A DNA stretch of 64,000 nt. Origin: Streptomyces sp. NBC_00162. GTDB lineage: Bacteria > Actinomycetota > Actinomycetes > Streptomycetales > Streptomycetaceae. Under the pieces are notes generated by a model that did not search any database, was not told where the DNA came from, and was given only the letters and a program-made list of their open reading frames with translations. Each line of letters opens with the position of its first letter. Position 1 is the first letter of the stretch. Made by a program: the position numbers and the translations under genes. Where the stretch lies: positions 5,580,001 through 5,644,000 of the forward strand of contig NZ_CP102509.1 in NCBI RefSeq assembly GCF_024611995.1, given 5' to 3'. This document shows, piece by piece, positions 16,093 through 26,656 of the stretch.

Positions 16093-17718
16093 GTGGTGAC
16101 CTTGGATGTTCGGCCTCAGCTGCTCGATGCCCTGTCCGCCCTGCGCGACCGGGTCGCGTCCGTGCGTCTGCCGCTGCCCCTGCCCGGCGCTCCGCGCGCC
16201 CGCCAGACCAGAGCCGAGCTGCTCGCGCAGCTCGACGACTACCTCGTACCCCGGCTGAAGGCGCCCGAGGCGCCGATGCTCGCCGTCGTCGGCGGGTCCA
16301 CCGGGGCCGGCAAGTCCACCCTCGTCAACTCCCTCGTCGGACGACAGGTCAGCGAGGCCGGGGTGCTGCGCCCCACCACGCGCACACCGGTGCTCGTCTG
16401 CCATCCGGATGATCATCACTGGTTCGCCGGGATGCGGGTACTGCCCGACCTGATGCGGGTGTGGGTGCCGCACGGGGAGGAGGAACCCGCCCCCGCGGTC
16501 ACCTCCCGGGGGTACGACCGGAGCCCCGGCCCCGGCCACGCCACCCGCGAGATGCGGATCGAGACCGTATCCACCCTGCCGCGCGGGCTCGCCATCCTCG
16601 ACGCCCCCGACATCGACTCCCTCGTGGTCGACAACCGGACACTGGCCGCCGAACTCATCTGCGCCGCCGACGTCTGGGTGATGGTCACCACCGCCTCGCG
16701 GTACGCCGACGCCGTCCCCTGGCACCTCCTGCGCACCGCCAAGCAGTACAAGGCGACCCTCATCACCGTCCTCGACCGGGTACCGCACCAGGTGCTCGCC
16801 GAGGTCTCCCGCCAGTACGGGGCCCTGCTCACCCGGGCCGGGCTGGGTGACGTACCGCGCTTCACCGTGCCCGAACTCCCGGAGTCGGCAGGGGGCGGCG
16901 GGCTGCTCCCTGCCAGCGCCGTCGCGCCGCTGTACGCCTGGCTCGCCCACCACGCGCAGGATCCCGCGGCCCGTCAGTACGCCGTCGGGCGCACCGCGCT
17001 CGGCGCGCTGGACTCCCTCGGGCGCCGGATGCCCGAACTCGCCTCCGCCGTCGCCGCCCAGCACGCTGCCGCCGTACGGCTGACATCGGCCGTGGAGGAC
17101 GCCTACAAGCGGGAGGGCAGACGCGTCCGCAACCGCCTCGACCAGGGCGCCGTACTGGCCGGGGACGCGCTGACCCGGTGGCGCGGCTATCCGCTCGACA
17201 CGAGCGCCGACGAACTCCTCGACTCGCTCGCCGAATCCCTCGCCGCGCTGCTCCAGTGCGCCGTCGCCGCCGCCGACGAGCGGATCGCCACCGCCTGGCG
17301 GCGCGAGCCGGCCGCCGGCGCGGTGCCCCTGCCCACACCCGACAGGGAGGCGGGGGACCGCATCGGCATGGCCGTACGGCGCTGGCGGCGGGTGCTGGAG
17401 GAACTCGCGGAGGAGGAGGTCGCACGGCTCGACCGGCAGCCCTCGCCCGACCCCGACTGCGTCGCGGCCCTGCTCGTCGCCGCCCTCCTCGGCGGCAAAC
17501 GGGCCCGGCCCGCCGGGGAGAAGCTCGCCGAACGGATCGGGGCCCAGGCCGCGCTGCGGCTGCGCGACCGGGGCGCGGAGCTGGTCGGCGACCACCTCGA
17601 CCAGGTGCTGCGCGCCGAACGCGACCGCCGGCTCGCCCCGCTGGAGGCCCTCGAAGTGACCCCGGAACCGCAGGCCGAACTGATTGCCGCGCTGTCCCTA
17701 CTGCAGAAGGAGAGGTGA
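16093..17718 (+). CDS. dynA: Dynamin-like GTPase, probable DynA
   Basis: A 541-aa P-loop GTPase with G1 [15 protein letters not shown] (residues about 66-80), switch Thr in [10 protein letters not shown]3 [11 protein letters not shown] and a weak G4 (ITVLDRVP). A long helical C-terminal half without transmembrane segments follows. It is immediately followed by a second GTPase with two membrane helices. This pairing and order match the DynA/DynB dynamin-like proteins that stabilise FtsZ rings in Streptomyces sporulation septa. The identity rests on domain layout and gene order, not on alignment. GTG 16093 or GTG 16096 is the start. Confidence 0.65.
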   Translation: MVTLDVRPQLLDALSALRDRVASVRLPLPLPGAPRARQTRAELLAQLDDYLVPRLKAPEAPMLAVVGGSTGAGKSTLVNSLVGRQVSEAGVLRPTTRTPVLVCHPDDHHWFAGMRVLPDLMRVWVPHGEEEPAPAVTSRGYDRSPGPGHATREMRIETVSTLPRGLAILDAPDIDSLVVDNRTLAAELICAADVWVMVTTASRYADAVPWHLLRTAKQYKATLITVLDRVPHQVLAEVSRQYGALLTRAGLGDVPRFTVPELPESAGGGGLLPASAVAPLYAWLAHHAQDPAARQYAVGRTALGALDSLGRRMPELASAVAAQHAAAVRLTSAVEDAYKREGRRVRNRLDQGAVLAGDALTRWRGYPLDTSADELLDSLAESLAALLQCAVAAADERIATAWRREPAAGAVPLPTPDREAGDRIGMAVRRWRRVLEELAEEEVARLDRQPSPDPDCVAALLVAALLGGKRARPAGEKLAERIGAQAALRLRDRGAELVGDHLDQVLRAERDRRLAPLEALEVTPEPQAELIAALSLLQKER

Positions 17719-17722
17719 CGCG

Positions 17723-19606
17723 GTGACTTCCCTGGCCGACCGCACCGAGGACCGCTGGGACGACGGACTCATCGCGCGCTCGCGCCGGGCGAGGGCGGGT
17801 GCGGCCGACGGGCTCGACGGGCTCGGCGAGCACGGCGAGTGCGACGGGTGCGACGAGTGCGGCGAAGGCGACGAAGGCGACGAGGCGCTCGTGCGGGCCG
17901 TCTCCGGCGCCGGCAACGACGGCGGCAAGTCGGCCACACCCCCGCTCAGCCCCGAGGGGCAGGCCCTGCGTCTGCGCCTCGACGCACTGCGCCAGCTGGT
18001 CGGACTGTCCCGGACCAGGCTCGACGGCAAGACCCTCGCCGAGGCCGGCCGGGTACTGGACGAGGCGGCCGCGCGGCGCGGACTGTCACCGCAGCACACG
18101 GTCGTGGCGATCGCCGGAGCCACCGGAAGTGGCAAGTCCACCCTCTTCAATTCACTCGCGGGGGTGCAGATTTCCGAGACCGGGCTGCGCCGCCCGACCA
18201 CCGCCGCCCCCATCGCCTGCAGCTGGTCCGACGGCGCGGCCGGACTGCTGGACCGGCTGGAGATCCCCGGACGGCTGCGCCGCCGGCCCCGCGAGACCTC
18301 GGAGGCCGAGGCCCTGCGCGGGATGGTCCTCGTCGACCTGCCCGACCTGGACTCGGCGGTCGGCGCGCACCGCGACCACGTGGACCGCGTACTGGCGCTC
18401 GTCGACGCCGTGGTGTGGGTGGTGGACCCGGAGAAGTACGCGGACGCGGTGCTGCACGAGCGGTACCTGCGGCCGCTGGCCGGGCACGCGGAGGTGACCT
18501 TCGTCGTGCTCAACCAGGTGGACCGGCTGCCCGGGGAGGCCGCCGACCTCGTCCTGGACGACCTGCGCCGGCTCCTCGACGAGGACGGCATCGCGCTCGG
18601 CGAGCACGAGGAACCCGGCGCCACCGTGCTGGGACTGTCCGCGCTGACCGGCGAGGGCGTCGGGGAACTCCGGGAGCTGCTCGGACAGTTCACCCAGGAG
18701 AGGGGCGCCGCCACCCGGCGGATCTCCGCCGACGTCGACCGCGCGGCCGTGCGCCTGCGGCCGCTGTACGTGGCCGACGGGCACTCCGGGCCGGAGATCG
18801 GCGAGGCGGCGCGCGCCGAGTTCGAGGACCGGCTGGCCGAGGCGGTCGGGGCGTATGCGGCCGGGCTCGCGGCCGAGCGGGCCTGGCGGCGCAATGCCGG
18901 AAAGGCCTGCGGGACGCCGTGGCTGCGCCTGTGGCGGTGGTACGAGGGCCGCCGCGCCCCGCGCACGCTGTCGGGTCTGGCCGCCCTCGCGGCGATCGGC
19001 GGCAGGGGCACGACGGTCCCGGAGGCGCCGGTCGAGGAGGAGGTGACCGCGCGTCAGCGCGTGGAGCAGGCGGTACGGGCGGTCGCCGACGAGGCGGTCA
19101 CCGGCCTGCCCGAACCATGGGCGCAGGCGGTACGGGAGACGGCGGTGCGCGGCGCCGAACGCCTCCCGGAGGCGCTGGACGAGCTGGCGGTGACCCTCGG
19201 GGCGGCCGTCGCGGTGCCGAGCGTCAAGCCGCCGCGGCCCACGTGGTGGCCGGCGGCGGTGCTCGGGCAGGCGGCGATGACACTCCTCCAGATCTACGGC
19301 GGGCTGTGGCTGCTGGGCCAGATCATCGGGGTCCTGGAGCCGCAGCTGTTGCCGCCGGTACTGCTGATGGTGGCGGGCATCATCGGCGGGCCGCTGGTGG
19401 AGTGGGCCTGCTCGATCGCGGCGCGGGGACCGGCGCGCAGGTACGGACAGGACGCGGAGCGAAGGCTCCGGCAGGCGGCGGCCGGGTGCGGGCGGGGCCG
19501 GGTGCTGGAGCCGGTCGCGGCGGAGCTGCTGCGCTACCGGGAGGTGCGGGAGCAGTACGCCGCCGTCGCCGCAGGGGGGACGAAGTTGTCCACAACCCGC
19601 CAGTAA
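17723..19606 (+). CDS. dynB: Dynamin-like GTPase with membrane segments, probable DynB
   Basis: A 627-aa GTPase starting with GTG 17723, 4 bases after the upstream stop and with AGAAGGAGAGG in front. G1 is AIAGATGSGKSTLFN (near residues 128-142), G3 VLVDLPDLDS and G4 VVLNQVDRLPG. The C-terminal part has two hydrophobic segments (near residues 508-560, AAMTLLQIYGGLWLLGQIIG and LLPPVLLMVAGIIGGPLVE), so it is membrane-anchored, as expected of DynB. Residues about 30-55 form an odd acidic Gly/Cys run (EHGECDGCDECGEGDEGDE) before the GTPase domain. Confidence 0.65.
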   Translation: MTSLADRTEDRWDDGLIARSRRARAGAADGLDGLGEHGECDGCDECGEGDEGDEALVRAVSGAGNDGGKSATPPLSPEGQALRLRLDALRQLVGLSRTRLDGKTLAEAGRVLDEAAARRGLSPQHTVVAIAGATGSGKSTLFNSLAGVQISETGLRRPTTAAPIACSWSDGAAGLLDRLEIPGRLRRRPRETSEAEALRGMVLVDLPDLDSAVGAHRDHVDRVLALVDAVVWVVDPEKYADAVLHERYLRPLAGHAEVTFVVLNQVDRLPGEAADLVLDDLRRLLDEDGIALGEHEEPGATVLGLSALTGEGVGELRELLGQFTQERGAATRRISADVDRAAVRLRPLYVADGHSGPEIGEAARAEFEDRLAEAVGAYAAGLAAERAWRRNAGKACGTPWLRLWRWYEGRRAPRTLSGLAALAAIGGRGTTVPEAPVEEEVTARQRVEQAVRAVADEAVTGLPEPWAQAVRETAVRGAERLPEALDELAVTLGAAVAVPSVKPPRPTWWPAAVLGQAAMTLLQIYGGLWLLGQIIGVLEPQLLPPVLLMVAGIIGGPLVEWACSIAARGPARRYGQDAERRLRQAAAGCGRGRVLEPVAAELLRYREVREQYAAVAAGGTKLSTTRQ

Positions 19607-19705
19607 TCCACAGGCCGGAGCGGGAACCGGCGGCCGGCCCCAGCATGGTGCGTACCTCGTGCGGATGGTCCGTACGGGTGCGAATCGCGGGGGAGGGCGG
19701 CCGGC

Positions 19706-20113
19706 ATGAACGACACCCTGGTGACGCTGGTGGGATACGTGGCCACGCAGCTCGACTACAAGGAGACGCTGAACGGGCCGTCGGTGAGGTTCCGGTTCGC
19801 CGTGACGCCGCGGTACTTCGACCGGCGCAAGGAGGCCTGGACCGATGGGTCCACCAGCTTCTACACGGTGTGGGCGCGGCGCACGCTGGCGGTGAATCTG
19901 GCGGGTTCCGTGTCGGTGGGCGAACCACTGGTGGTGCACGGCCGGCTGCGGGTGCGGGAAGACCCGCCCGACGCGGAGGGACACCGGTGGGTCGCGGCGG
20001 AGATCGACGCCACGGCCATCGGCCACGATCTGAACCGGGGAACGGCCGCGTTCCGCCGGGTCGTCAAGACCGATACGCCGCTGATGGCCACTCAGAAGGC
20101 GGCGGTGGTCTGA
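19706..20113 (+). CDS. ssbB: Single-stranded DNA-binding protein paralogue, probable SsbB
   Basis: A 135-aa OB-fold protein (MNDTLVTLVGYVATQLDYKE, FRFAVTPRYFDRRKEAWTDG, SFYTVWARRTLAVNLAGSVS, GEPLVVHGRLRVRED). It lacks the acidic C-terminal tip (DDIPF type) by which the main SSB recruits replication proteins. Streptomyces carry a second, tail-less SSB, SsbB, needed for chromosome segregation during sporulation; the location directly after the dynamin-like division genes supports that identity. ATG 19706 is preceded by GGGGGAGG. The 99-base gap from dynB allows either co-transcription or its own promoter. Confidence 0.7.
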   Translation: MNDTLVTLVGYVATQLDYKETLNGPSVRFRFAVTPRYFDRRKEAWTDGSTSFYTVWARRTLAVNLAGSVSVGEPLVVHGRLRVREDPPDAEGHRWVAAEIDATAIGHDLNRGTAAFRRVVKTDTPLMATQKAAVV

Positions 20114-20181
20114 GTGTTCGAGGCGGATAGGATTCCCCGGTACTCACGGGCACCTGGGTCTTTGGCCCGAAGGGGAAGACT

Positions 20182-21477
20182 GTGTCGATTGCCGTTCCCG
20201 CATCCTCCGCTCCTGATTCCGCTCCTGCTTGCGTTCATCATTCAGTCCAGCAATCAGTCCCGCATTCCGTTCCTTCACCCGTGGCCGTACGGGGCTCCGC
20301 GCGCCGCCCGCTGGCCGTGGCCCTGCTGGCCGCGGCCCTCACCGCCGCGCCCGGCACCGCCCGGGCGGCCGCGGACTCCGACCCGGCGGTGTCCCGGGCC
20401 CCGGAGGGCGCGAGCGCCGTGCTGGACGGGTTGAAGACGTACGGGCAGGCGGTCCTGCACTCCGGTGACGGGTCGGTCCGGCACATCCCGGCCGGGCTCT
20501 ACGAGATGCGGGTCGACGGCGGGGGGATGCTCCAGACGTACGGGGTCGGCGTCGAGGGCAGCGCGCAGCCCCAGTCCCGCTACACGGAGAGCGGCTGGAG
20601 CGGCAGCCCGCTGGCCGGGAAGCGGGAGGCGGGCCGGATCCGCTGGGTCCTGGAGCACTCCTACCCGCAGCTCAACGATCTGGCCGGCCTCGCCAAAGTG
20701 GCCGGGGCCGGTGCGCTGACCGCGGAGAGCGCTGCGGCGGGGACCCAGGTGGCGATCTGGCGGCTGGCGGACGGGGTGCAGGTCGAGGCCGCGGACCCGG
20801 CGGCGGAGAAGCTGGCCGACTATCTGCAGCGGGAGGCCGGGCAGCTGCCCGAGCCGCCGGCCTCGCTGGGGCTGGACCCGGGCGGAGTGTCCGGGGCGGT
20901 CGGCACCAGGCTCGGCCCGGTGACCGTGCGGACCGGGGCGCGGAGCGTGTCCGTCGTGCCGGACGCGGCGGCCGTCGCGATGAGGGTGCGCGTGGTGGAC
21001 GCAGAGGGGCGGCCGCTGGACACCGCCGTCAACGGCACCAGGCTGTACTTCGAGGTGCCCGCGGGCACTCCCGACGGCGCGGCCTCGGTCACCGTCCAGG
21101 GAGCGACCAAGGTTCCCGTCGGGCGGGTCTTCACCAGCGGGGTGCCGGCCCAGGCGCAGATCGTGGCGGGCTCCAGCGAGTCGGCGGCCGCCGCCACGGC
21201 CACGGCGGTCTGGCCGGAGCCTCCGGCGGTCCAGCCGGCCACCGCGGACGCCGGGCAGCAGCCGGGCATCCAGCCCGCCGGGCAGGGCGGTCCGAACGGT
21301 CAGGCCGCCCTGACGGGCCAGACCACACCGGACTCCCCGGACGAGGAGCGGCTGGCCTCCAGTGGCAGCTCGGCGGCCACCCCGGTGATCGCCTCCCTGG
21401 CGGTGGGCCTGGTGGTCCTGGGCGGCCTGGTGGTCCTCCTGCTCCGCAAGCGACCCCTGGATGAAGAGGATCACTAG
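20182..21477 (+). CDS. Thioester-domain (TQXA-type) surface protein lacking the thioester cysteine
   Basis: A 431-aa exported protein: extended n-region, hydrophobic signal near residues 42-60 (RRPLAVALLAAALTAAPG), thioester-like domain (LDGLKTYGQAVLHSG to GTQVAIWR), a strand-rich stalk, a Pro/Gln-rich spacer, and a C-terminal anchor (LASSGSSAATP, hydrophobic helix, RKRP). In this family a Cys after LQTY bonds to the Gln of TQxA to form a reactive thioester. Here LQTY is followed by Gly 121, while Gln 189 remains. The sorting motif also reads LASSG, not LAxTG. AGGGGAAG supports GTG 20182; GTG 20281 is an internal alternative giving an ordinary signal peptide. Confidence 0.75.
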   Translation: MSIAVPASSAPDSAPACVHHSVQQSVPHSVPSPVAVRGSARRPLAVALLAAALTAAPGTARAAADSDPAVSRAPEGASAVLDGLKTYGQAVLHSGDGSVRHIPAGLYEMRVDGGGMLQTYGVGVEGSAQPQSRYTESGWSGSPLAGKREAGRIRWVLEHSYPQLNDLAGLAKVAGAGALTAESAAAGTQVAIWRLADGVQVEAADPAAEKLADYLQREAGQLPEPPASLGLDPGGVSGAVGTRLGPVTVRTGARSVSVVPDAAAVAMRVRVVDAEGRPLDTAVNGTRLYFEVPAGTPDGAASVTVQGATKVPVGRVFTSGVPAQAQIVAGSSESAAAATATAVWPEPPAVQPATADAGQQPGIQPAGQGGPNGQAALTGQTTPDSPDEERLASSGSSAATPVIASLAVGLVVLGGLVVLLLRKRPLDEEDH

Positions 21478-21514
21478 GGGGTGTCCGGGTCCGTGCCCGG
21501 GGTAGAGGCAGACC

Positions 21515-22993
21515 ATGGCTGATCAGGAGCTGACCTGGCAGGGCGCGGTCGTGCGGTGGGACCGGCAGTTGTTCGACGTGGTGGCCCGGCGGCACTGGCC
21601 GGGGGCCGACCGGGTGCTGCCGAGGCTCGGGCGGGCCGCGAACCACGGGGTGCTGTGGGGCGGGGCCGCCGTCGCGCTCGCCGCCTTCGGATCGGCCCGG
21701 GCCCGCAAGGCCGCCGTGCGCGGGGTCGCCTCGCTGGCGCTGGCCTCCGCGACCATCAACACCGTCGGCAAATGGTCCGTACGCCGCCCGAGGCCGCTGC
21801 TGGAGGGGGTGCCCGCCGTGCGGCAGCTGGCGACGCAGCCGCAGACCACCTCCTTCCCGTCCGGGCACTCGGCTTCGGCCTTCGCGTTCACCGCCGGGCT
21901 GGCGCTGGAGTCCCCGGGCTGGGGTGCCGCGCTGGCTCCGGTGGCCGCGTCCGTGGCCTTCTCCCGGGTGTACACCGGGGTCCACTACCCCTCCGACGTG
22001 CTCGCGGGTGCGGCGCTGGGCGTGGCCGCGGGCTTCGTCGTGGACCGGCTCGCGCGCGACGCCAAGGAGGCAAGGATCGTGCCGGGCACCGAGCGGCGCG
22101 CCGACGGCGCGCCCGCGCTGCCCGACGGGGCCGGGCTCACCGTGGTGGTCAACACCGCGTCGGGCACGGCCGCGGCCGTGCGCCTCGACGTGCTGCGCGC
22201 CCGGCTCCCCGAGGCCGAGGTGATCGAGTGCGGGGGCCCGGAGCTCGCCGCCGCACTGGAGTCGGCGGCCTCCCGCGCCACCGTCCTCGGGGTCTGCGGC
22301 GGCGACGGCACCGTCAACGCGGCCGCCACCGCCGCCCTGCGCGCGGGGGTGCCGCTGGCCGTCTTCCCCGGCGGCACCCTCAACCACTTCGCGATGGACC
22401 TCGGCCTCGGCGGAATCGAGGACACCTGCCGCGCCCTGGCCGCCGGGCACGCCGTCCACATCGGCGTGGGCCGCTTCACCCCGGGACCGGAGGGCCGGTC
22501 CGGCCATTTCCTGAACACCTTCAGCATCGGCGCCTACCCGGAGCTGCTGGGCCACCGCCTGCGCTGGGCCCCGCGCATCGGCGGCGGCCCCGCCGCCCTG
22601 GTGGCGGCCTGGCGGGTGCTGCGCTCCCAGCGCCCCGTACCGCTGCGGCTGGCCGGGCGGCCCCGGAAGGTCTGGCTGCTCTTCGCGGGCAACGGCACCT
22701 ACCACGGGACCGGCCCCACCCCCCGCCGCCGCGACGACCTCGGCGAGGGCCTGCTCGACGTACGCCTCGTCCACGGCGGCGGCCGCCCCGGCCCCCGCCT
22801 GCTGGCCGCCGCCCTCGCCGGCCCCCTGACCCGCTCCCCGGTCCACGCGTCCACCCGGCTGCGCAGCCTGCGGATCGGCGACATCCCGCCGGGCACCCCG
22901 CTCGCGTACGACGGCGAGTACGCACAGGCCCCGCCCGGCCTGGTCCTCGACGCGCTCCCCGACGCCCTCACCGTCTACCGGCCGCGGGCGTGA
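21515..22993 (+). CDS. Bifunctional PAP2 phosphatase / diacylglycerol kinase-like protein
   Basis: A 492-aa fusion. The N-terminal half is a membrane PAP2 lipid phosphatase with its three motifs: KWSVRRPRP (near residue 86), PSGH (near 115) and SRVYTGVHYPSDVLAG (near 150). The C-terminal half is a diacylglycerol kinase catalytic domain with VCGGDGTVNAAA (near 261) and FPGGTLNHFA. The two activities act on phosphatidic-acid-type lipids in opposite directions, suggesting turnover or remodelling of a polyprenyl or glycerolipid phosphate. The fusion recurs in Streptomyces. ATG 21515 follows the surface-protein stop by 37 bases. Confidence 0.85.
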   Translation: MADQELTWQGAVVRWDRQLFDVVARRHWPGADRVLPRLGRAANHGVLWGGAAVALAAFGSARARKAAVRGVASLALASATINTVGKWSVRRPRPLLEGVPAVRQLATQPQTTSFPSGHSASAFAFTAGLALESPGWGAALAPVAASVAFSRVYTGVHYPSDVLAGAALGVAAGFVVDRLARDAKEARIVPGTERRADGAPALPDGAGLTVVVNTASGTAAAVRLDVLRARLPEAEVIECGGPELAAALESAASRATVLGVCGGDGTVNAAATAALRAGVPLAVFPGGTLNHFAMDLGLGGIEDTCRALAAGHAVHIGVGRFTPGPEGRSGHFLNTFSIGAYPELLGHRLRWAPRIGGGPAALVAAWRVLRSQRPVPLRLAGRPRKVWLLFAGNGTYHGTGPTPRRRDDLGEGLLDVRLVHGGGRPGPRLLAAALAGPLTRSPVHASTRLRSLRIGDIPPGTPLAYDGEYAQAPPGLVLDALPDALTVYRPRA

Positions 22994-23274
22994 CCGTCCG
23001 CCTGACGGGCAACCCGGACCGCGGCCGACCAGTACCACGGCGAGTGCCGGCAGCGTGTTCCCCATGGAGCCCCCCGGCCGGTCGTTCCCGTCGTCTTCAG
23101 GGGCATCCTGCCTCGTGGGCCGCCGCCGCGGGGCGGCCCACGAGAAGTCGCCGCGGCGGGCGGTACGGGACCGTGCCGGCCAGGGGGCGCTGACCTACCC
23201 ATTCGCCCGCAGGTATGGACGGCTGGCAAGATGGGGTGTATCTGCCCACCCATCGATCTGCCGGACGGTTTCTC

Positions 23275-24939
<1,665 letters not shown>

Positions 24940-24949
24940 GGCCCGCACC

Positions 24950-25417
24950 ATGGCAAGACACCACTACCGGTGCCCCCTGCGCTGGTCGGACATGGACTCC
25001 TTCGGCCACGTGAACAACGTGGTCTTCCTCCGCTACCTGGAGGAGGCGAGGATCGACTTCATGTTCCGGCTGGCGCCGGGGGAGGGCAGCGAGTCCTTCA
25101 CGGGCGGGTCCGTCGTGGCCCGTCACGAGATCGACTACAAGCTGCCCCTCGTGCACCGTCACGAGCCGGTGCTCATCGAGTCCTGGGTGACCCGGATAGG
25201 CGCCGCGTCCCTGACCATCGGCTACGAGGTCAAGGACGAGGCGACCGACGAGGCGCCCGAGAAGATCTACGTGCGCGCCTCGACCGTGGTCGTGCCCTAC
25301 AACCTCGCCGAGGGGCGGCCCCGCCGCATCACGGCCGAGGAGAGGTACTTCCTGGAGAAGTACCTCGACACGCCGGGCAAGCCGGCGGCCGGCTCGGAAG
25401 GACGCCTCGCGGCATGA
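24950..25417 (+). CDS. Acyl-CoA thioesterase (4HBT, hotdog fold)
   Basis: A 155-aa hotdog-fold protein. The active-site region is RWSDMDSFGHVNNVVFLRYL with the conserved Asp near residue 16, then EARIDF and a strand-rich body. It belongs to the 4-hydroxybenzoyl-CoA thioesterase family, which hydrolyses acyl-CoA or acyl-ACP thioesters; the substrate is unknown. The ATG lies 10 bases after ettA and the stop overlaps the next start as ATGA, so the three genes are probably co-transcribed. Confidence 0.85.
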   Translation: MARHHYRCPLRWSDMDSFGHVNNVVFLRYLEEARIDFMFRLAPGEGSESFTGGSVVARHEIDYKLPLVHRHEPVLIESWVTRIGAASLTIGYEVKDEATDEAPEKIYVRASTVVVPYNLAEGRPRRITAEERYFLEKYLDTPGKPAAGSEGRLAA

Positions 25418-26127
25418 ACGAACGGCTGCACTTCGCCGACTCCGGGGAGGCGGCGGACCTCGCCGCCTTCCTGGGCCGGCTGGTGCACTACGACCGCGCC
25501 GCCGCCGTCCGCCTGCAGGGCGGCGGCGGCGCGCTCGCCGTCTTCGGCCGGCCGCCGTCATTCGAGGTCCTGGCCATCCGTACGGTGCGGCTCGCCGCGC
25601 CCCTCGCCACCCCGCTGGACCTGACGGTCTCCGCCGGAGAGTTCCTGGAATCGGTGGACGAGGCCGCGGCCGAGGCCACCGTGCCCGGGCCGGTCACCGG
25701 CCCGCCCTGGGCCGGGGTGCTCCCGCCCCGCGGGGGCTGGCGGCAACTGGCCGGGCTGCCCGCGCCCGAGGAGATGCGGGCGGCCGTGGCGGGCGCCGTC
25801 GCCGAGTTCCGCGCCCGCGACGAGGCCCTGCCCGCGCAGCACCGGACCCGCTCCGAGCGCGACCGCATCGGCCGTGAGATCTGGTCCCGTACGCTGGGCG
25901 ACACCGAACTCCCGCTGCGCGCCGTGCACGCCGCGCAGTCCCTGGGCTTCCTGCGGCCGGTGCGGTCCACCGTGCCCGCCGCCACCCCCGCGGCCGGAGG
26001 CCCCGACCCGGTGGCCCTGCTCGCCGCCGGGAGCTGGCTGCGCCTGCGTACCCCGTACGGCTCCGTCGCCATGCGCCGCCCCGGCGGCGCCGCCGGCCTG
26101 GGCGCCCTCCAGGTCCGGCCGGTCTGA
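25414..26127 (+). CDS. Conserved hypothetical protein, thioesterase neighbour
   Basis: A 237-aa soluble protein starting MNERLHFADSGEAADLAAFL, with no signal peptide, membrane segment or motif I can name. The N-terminal 90 residues alternate strands and a helix around a YDRAAAVRLQGGGGALAVFG core. The middle is Pro/Gly-rich, and the C-terminal part contains SERDRIGREIWSRTL and HAAQSLGFLRPVR, helices typical of a compact domain. Its ATGA overlap with the thioesterase gene implies coupled expression and perhaps a shared process. Function unknown. Confidence 0.7.
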   Translation: MNERLHFADSGEAADLAAFLGRLVHYDRAAAVRLQGGGGALAVFGRPPSFEVLAIRTVRLAAPLATPLDLTVSAGEFLESVDEAAAEATVPGPVTGPPWAGVLPPRGGWRQLAGLPAPEEMRAAVAGAVAEFRARDEALPAQHRTRSERDRIGREIWSRTLGDTELPLRAVHAAQSLGFLRPVRSTVPAATPAAGGPDPVALLAAGSWLRLRTPYGSVAMRRPGGAAGLGALQVRPV

Positions 26128-26161
26128 GCCGGCAGGTCCCCCGGAAGGTCGCCCGTGAGGT

Positions 26162-26566
26162 CTAGCCCGCCGTGTTGATCATCGACGCGGCGGCGTAGGT
26201 CAGGTACTTCCACAGCTGGGCCTCGTGCTCCGGGGCCAGCCCCAGCTCGTCCAGCGCGACCCGCATGTGGCGCAGCCAGGCGTCGTGCGCCGCCGCGTCC
26301 ACCTGGAACGGGGCGTGCCGCATCCGCAGGCGCGGATGGCCTCGGTGCTCGCTGTAGGTGGTCGGGCCGCCCCAGTACTGGATCAGGAACAGCGTGAACC
26401 GCTCCTCGGCCGGGCCCAGGTCCTCCTCCGGGTACATCGGACGCAGCAGCGGGTCCTCCGCGACCCCCTGGTAGAAGCGCCGGACGAGACGGCGGAAGGT
26501 CTCCTCGCCGCCCACCTGCTCGTAAAAGGTCTGCTCCTGAAGCGTGCCCCGCGGAATCTCATTCAC
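26162..26566 (-). CDS. glbO: Truncated haemoglobin, group II (GlbO type)
   Basis: A 134-aa 2-on-2 globin. Features are FYEQVGGEETFRRLVRRFYQ, VAEDPLLRPMYP, LFLIQYWGGPTTYSEHRGHP and the proximal haem ligand His in LRMRHAPF (near residue 84). Tyr at B10 and Trp at G8, typical of the O-type, appear present. Such proteins bind oxygen and detoxify reactive oxygen or nitrogen species and are near-universal in actinobacteria. It is convergent with the hypothetical gene to its left and divergent from the methyltransferase gene, 90 bp between starts. Confidence 0.9.
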   Translation of the reverse strand: MNEIPRGTLQEQTFYEQVGGEETFRRLVRRFYQGVAEDPLLRPMYPEEDLGPAEERFTLFLIQYWGGPTTYSEHRGHPRLRMRHAPFQVDAAAHDAWLRHMRVALDELGLAPEHEAQLWKYLTYAAASMINTAG

Positions 26567-26656
26567 CCGACCATCGTCTCAGACGCCCGGACGGAGGATC
26601 GGGGCCCTAGGACCCCCGCATTCGCCCGCGACGGCCGCGCGCAGGACAGTGGAGGC

